Below, in pieces: positions 60,546-64,000 of a DNA stretch of 64,000 bases. Position numbers and translations under genes: made by a program. The notes beneath the pieces were generated by a model. The model ran no database searches. It was not told the origin of the DNA and worked only from the letters and a program-made list of their open reading frames with translations. Every line of letters begins with the position of its first letter. Position 1 is the first letter of the stretch. Source of the DNA: Paraburkholderia sp. PREW-6R (GTDB lineage Bacteria; Pseudomonadota; Gammaproteobacteria; Burkholderiales; Burkholderiaceae); NCBI RefSeq assembly GCF_039621805.1, contig NZ_CP155073.1:1116001-1180000 (forward strand), read 5' to 3'.

Positions 60546-61982
60546 ATGATTGACGAACGTTGGGCGCAAGCAGCCCGCACGCTAAAGAGCGAAGCCGCGT
60601 TCTGGTCGCTGCGCATTGTCGACGAACAGATCGACGAACACGAGATCCGCAACGACATCGCACAGCCGCTGCGCACCGTGCGCGATCGCGGCGCCATGCT
60701 GATCGCGTGGGTCGGCGCGGGTGCGGGTTATGCGGCCACGGCGAATCTGTCGGCGGCCGGTTTGCAGGCCGCGCTGGATAGCGCCACCGCACGGGCACAG
60801 GCAAATGCGGCGCTCTCGCTGATCGACCACCGCGAGGTCGCGCGCCCGGCCGCGAGTGGCCATTACGTTTCGCCGAATGCGCACGAAGCACTGCCGAATC
60901 GCGCGCAATGGCTCGACCTGCTGAGTGCCGAATGCGCCGGCGCCAACCTCGACGCGAAGATCGTCGAGCGCGTGGCTTCCATACAGATCACCCATACCGA
61001 TCAGTTCTACATCACGAGCGACGGCGTGCGGATCGACCAGCAGTTCCGGTTTGTGATGCCGCAAATGAGCGTCGTCGCGCACGCAGAGGGCGACACCCAG
61101 GTGCGCACGCTCGGCGGCAATTACGGCACGCTCGGGCAAGGCGGCATGGAAGTACTGGCGCGCTTTGGCTTCGCGGGGTCCGGCAGGCGCGTCGCGAATG
61201 AAGCGCTGCAACTGCTGGCCGCGCCGAATTGCCCAACGGGCAAGCGCGATTTGCTGCTGATGCCCGACCAGATGATGTTGCAGATTCACGAGTCGATCGG
61301 TCACCCGCTGGAACTGGACCGCATTCTCGGCGATGAACGCAACTTCGCCGGCTGGAGCTTCGTCAAAGAGGAAATGTTCGGGTCATACCGTTACGGGTCG
61401 GAACTGCTAAACGTGACATTCGATCCCGACCTGCGCGAAGAGGCCGCCGCCTATGCATTCGACGACGACGGCACCGCGGCCAGCAAACAGTATCTGATCC
61501 GCAATGGTGTGCTCGAACGACCGCTGGGCGGCGCGCTGTCGCAACAGCGCGCGCGGATGCCGGGGGTCGCGAATTCGCGGGCGTCCAACTGGAACCGTCC
61601 GCCTATCGATCGTATGGCGAACCTGAACATCGAGCCGGGCGAGCGTTCGCTGGAAGAGATGATCGGCAACATCGAACACGGCATTCTGATGCGCACCAAC
61701 ACGTCGTGGTCGATCGACGATCACCGCAACAAATTCCAGTTCGGCTGCGAGTTCGGCCAACTGATCGAAAACGGCAAGCTCACGCAGGTGGTCAAGCAAC
61801 CCAATTACCGCGGCATATCCGCGAACTTCTGGCGTAGCCTGAGCGCCGTGGGCAACGCCTCCACGCGCGAAGTGTATGGCACCTCGATGTGCGGCAAGGG
61901 CGAGCCGGCGCAGATCATTCGCGTGGGTCACGCGTCGCCGGCCTGCGTGTTCAGCAACATCGACGTATTCGGAGGCGCGTGA
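60546..61982 (+). CDS. TldD-like zinc metallopeptidase subunit
   Basis: A 478-residue TldD/PmbA-family protein with the HExxxH zinc motif HESIGH (His248, His252) and a C-terminal Cys449 in TSMCGKGEP at the place of the third zinc ligand of TldD. In E. coli TldD pairs with TldE (PmbA) to cut unfolded peptides, finishing microcin B17 and degrading CcdA. Compared with standard TldD (HEAVGHGLEGD) this copy reads HESIGHPLELDR, so it is a divergent paralogue. It lies 20 bases after yejF and overlaps its partner by one base, suggesting that imported peptides are its substrate. Confidence 0.88.
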   Translation: MIDERWAQAARTLKSEAAFWSLRIVDEQIDEHEIRNDIAQPLRTVRDRGAMLIAWVGAGAGYAATANLSAAGLQAALDSATARAQANAALSLIDHREVARPAASGHYVSPNAHEALPNRAQWLDLLSAECAGANLDAKIVERVASIQITHTDQFYITSDGVRIDQQFRFVMPQMSVVAHAEGDTQVRTLGGNYGTLGQGGMEVLARFGFAGSGRRVANEALQLLAAPNCPTGKRDLLLMPDQMMLQIHESIGHPLELDRILGDERNFAGWSFVKEEMFGSYRYGSELLNVTFDPDLREEAAAYAFDDDGTAASKQYLIRNGVLERPLGGALSQQRARMPGVANSRASNWNRPPIDRMANLNIEPGERSLEEMIGNIEHGILMRTNTSWSIDDHRNKFQFGCEFGQLIENGKLTQVVKQPNYRGISANFWRSLSAVGNASTREVYGTSMCGKGEPAQIIRVGHASPACVFSNIDVFGGA

Positions 61983-63343
61983 TGAGCCAGCTTCCGAATT
62001 CACGCAGCGGCACGACGGTGGACTGGCAGCAACATTTCACGGCGCTCGCGAACGCTATCGAGCGTTTGCAACTGCCGGGCGAAATCACGCTCAGTTCGTT
62101 TGCCGGCGAACAATCCGATTTCATCCGCTTCAATGCGGGAAAGGTGCGGCAGGCCGGCAGCGTGTCGCAAGGCAAGCTGACGCTGCGGCTGATTCATGGC
62201 GCGCGTCAGGCGTATTCGACGTTGACCGTGTGCGGCGATCTGCAACAGGACACGGACGACCTGAGCGCCGCGCTCACCGTGCTGCGCGATGCGTTGCGCG
62301 ACGGCGCCGAAGATCCGCATCTGTTGTTCGACACAACGGCATGGCAGCGCACCACGCAACGCCCGGGCCAATTGCCGGAGCCGGAGAGCCTGTTGCGCAC
62401 CGTCGCGCAATGCGCACAAGGTTTCGACTTCGTGGGTTTTTACGCCGGCGGCACGATCGTGCGCGGCTTTGCATCCACGAGTGGCAGCCGTGGCTGGTAT
62501 GAGGTGGACAACTTCAATTTCAGCTGGTCGCTGTATGACCCGAGCGGCCGCGCGATCAAGACGACCTATGCCGGCGATGACTGGAGCGACGCCGTGTTCG
62601 TGAGCAAGATCGAGCAGGCCGCGAGCCGTCTCGCGGTGCTCGCGCTGACGCCGCGAGCGCTGTCTCCCGGCAGGTATCGCGCGTATCTCGCGCCGGCCGC
62701 GCTTGCGGAGCTGCTCGCCGTAACCGCCTGGAACGGTTTTTCCGCGCGCGCTCAGGCCAGTTCGCGCAGCGAGCTGTACAAGCTGAATGTGGGAGAAATC
62801 GCACTCGACCCGCGCGTGACGATGAGCGAAGATCTGTCTCTTGGCATCACGCCGGCTTTCAATGATGACGGCTATCTGCGCGAGAGCGTGGCGCTGATCG
62901 AAAAGGGGCGCGGCGTGGGGCGTCTCACCAATGCCCGCACCGCGCGCGAATACGGATTGACGCCGAATGGCGCATTGCCCAACGAGTCACCGGCCGCGCT
63001 TTCCATGCACGCCGGCGATCTGCATGAGGAAGATGTCCTCGCGAAGCTTGGAACGGGTCTTTATATCGGCAATCTCTGGTACGTCAATTTTTCGGACCGG
63101 ATGAATTGCCGCCTGACAGGCATGACCCGTTTCGCCACGTTCTGGGTCGAAGACGGCAAGATCATCGCGCCACTGGAAGCCATGCGCTTCGACGACAGTC
63201 TGTACCGTCTGCTAGGAAGTGAACTCGAACAGCTCGGCTCTCAGGCCGAATTACTGCTGAGCGATTCCACCTGGGGTGAGCGCGCGACGGGCGGCATGCA
63301 ATTACCGGGCATTCTGGTGAGGTCCTTCGAATTGACGTTATGA
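61982..63343 (+). CDS. TldE/PmbA-like partner subunit
   Basis: A 453-residue TldD/PmbA-family protein without the HExxxH motif, as expected for the non-catalytic TldE side of the heterodimer. The C-terminal part (GNLWYVNFSDRMNCRLTGMT, then FATFWVEDGKIIAPLEAMRF) matches the family. The ATG shares its A with the TGA of the preceding gene, giving near-equal translation of the two subunits. The frame upstream of 61982 is not homologous. Confidence 0.87.
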   Translation: MSQLPNSRSGTTVDWQQHFTALANAIERLQLPGEITLSSFAGEQSDFIRFNAGKVRQAGSVSQGKLTLRLIHGARQAYSTLTVCGDLQQDTDDLSAALTVLRDALRDGAEDPHLLFDTTAWQRTTQRPGQLPEPESLLRTVAQCAQGFDFVGFYAGGTIVRGFASTSGSRGWYEVDNFNFSWSLYDPSGRAIKTTYAGDDWSDAVFVSKIEQAASRLAVLALTPRALSPGRYRAYLAPAALAELLAVTAWNGFSARAQASSRSELYKLNVGEIALDPRVTMSEDLSLGITPAFNDDGYLRESVALIEKGRGVGRLTNARTAREYGLTPNGALPNESPAALSMHAGDLHEEDVLAKLGTGLYIGNLWYVNFSDRMNCRLTGMTRFATFWVEDGKIIAPLEAMRFDDSLYRLLGSELEQLGSQAELLLSDSTWGERATGGMQLPGILVRSFELTL

Positions 63344-63347
63344 GCCT

Positions 63348-63944
63348 ATGCAGCAGAACGAAGATACAGTAAGTACGCCTGAGCGCTCACTTGATGGCCT
63401 GACGCTGCGCGCGCTGCGCATGGCCGACGCCGATCAGTTGCATGCGCTGTTGCAATTGCCGGCGGTCGTAAATGGCAATCCGCACGTGCCATTTGAAAAA
63501 GTGGCCCGCACCCGCGAGTACATCGAAAAAGCCGATTCGCGTGAGATTTCCATTGTTGCGATGGTAGGTGAAACGCTGGTAGGCCATGCGGATCTGTCGC
63601 CATTCAAGGGCCGCCGTGCGCATGCCGGGTCGATCGGCATCTCCGTGCACGACGCGTGGCACCGGCGCGGTATCGGCACCGCGTTGATGTCCGAGCTGCT
63701 CGATCTGGCCGATAACTGGCTCGGGCTGCGTCGCGTGGAATTGCACGTATTCGCCGACAATCAGCCTGCACTCGCGCTATACCGCAAATGCGGGTTTGAG
63801 ATCGAGGCGCGTCAGCGCGGGGCGGTGCTCAGACGGGGCGTACTGATCGACTGCTACTTCATGGCCCGTCTGCGCGAACCGGCGCCTCTCGCGCCCCCGC
63901 AGTCGTCGCAGGATCATGCCGGCTTGCAACGGACGCAATCATGA
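63348..63944 (+). CDS. GNAT-family N-acetyltransferase
   Basis: A 198-residue acetyltransferase with the acetyl-CoA motif RRGIGTALM (motif A, R-x-x-G-x-G/A) and the motif B region ELHVFADNQPALALYRKCGF. It resembles PhnO/RimJ-like YhhY-type enzymes. It starts four bases after the TldE-like gene and overlaps the next gene by ATGA, so it is in the same operon. In microcin C resistance an acetyltransferase (MccE) inactivates the imported product; a similar detoxifying or processing role here is only an inference. Confidence 0.85.
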   Translation: MQQNEDTVSTPERSLDGLTLRALRMADADQLHALLQLPAVVNGNPHVPFEKVARTREYIEKADSREISIVAMVGETLVGHADLSPFKGRRAHAGSIGISVHDAWHRRGIGTALMSELLDLADNWLGLRRVELHVFADNQPALALYRKCGFEIEARQRGAVLRRGVLIDCYFMARLREPAPLAPPQSSQDHAGLQRTQS

Positions 63945-64000
63945 GCGAAGCCACATTGAAGCCACGCCGCGAATCGGAGAGTCGAATCACGGTGCGTGCA
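63941..64000 (+). CDS. Start of a further operon gene (cut by window end)
   Basis: Twenty codons are visible, beginning MSEATLKPRRES and ending ITVRA. The ATG overlaps the stop of the GNAT gene (ATGA), so the gene belongs to the same operon. An ITVRA-like phrase is common at the start of GNAT acetyltransferases, but the fragment is too short for an assignment. Confidence 0.5.
   Translation, partial: MSEATLKPRRESESRITVRA

Overview
The window is a high-GC chromosomal segment from a beta-proteobacterium, most likely Burkholderia sensu lato (Paraburkholderia/Burkholderia). Pointers are the FtrABCD iron operon, a short HemP next to a Fur box, a Burkholderia-type trimeric porin, an AnsA-type asparaginase and a very long tandem UvrA. 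This assignment comes from protein recognition by eye, not from a search. No insertion sequence, integrase, rRNA operon or CRISPR array was seen; there is one tRNA (Ser-GGA).

Layout. 1-2.6 kb: start of an aromatic/aspartate aminotransferase (minus) and uvrB (plus). 2.7-6.3 kb: Fur-controlled ftrABCD iron uptake operon. 6.5-10.3 kb: hemP with a Fur box, DUF1857 protein, OsmC, pirin and divergent LysR, a tiny exported protein. 10.4-16.4 kb (minus): tonB-exbB-exbD, a 20-codon mini-ORF, Fur-boxed bfd, murI, bfr and class I fumarase, forming an iron-centred neighbourhood. 16.4-23.2 kb: UPF0114 membrane protein, EamA transporter, acs, DUF4212 plus Na+/solute symporter, tRNA-Ser. 23.4-39.7 kb: ordinary accessory metabolism and regulators (porin, MDR dehydrogenase, HTH regulators, MFS and EamA exporters, asparaginase, cheV with a sigma-28-like promoter, TPR-glycosyltransferase, aldo-keto reductase, SDR/LysR pair, SSB-like protein, fused Asp/Glu racemase). 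39.9-46 kb: a 1961-residue tandem UvrA behind a perfect LexA box.

46.5-64 kb is the most interesting part. A second TonB system (tonB-exbB-exbD-exbD plus a periplasmic repeat protein) is followed by an XRE-cupin regulator, a large TonB-dependent receptor, a YejABEF-type peptide ABC importer, a TldD/TldE-like metallopeptidase pair and GNAT acetyltransferase(s), all on one strand. The parts line up as an outer-membrane to cytoplasm pathway: energiser, receptor, periplasmic binding, inner-membrane import, peptide cleavage and perhaps acetylation. I infer a dedicated system for taking up and dismantling a modified peptide or peptide-metal complex. The tonB and XRE-cupin genes share an extended upstream element, and a related inverted copy of part of it lies upstream of the receptor, so the group looks like one regulon.

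Iron is the theme of the first 15 kb (three Fur boxes, two iron importers or accessory genes, bacterioferritin and its ferredoxin). No Fur box was seen at the second TonB system, which argues that its substrate or signal is not simply iron.
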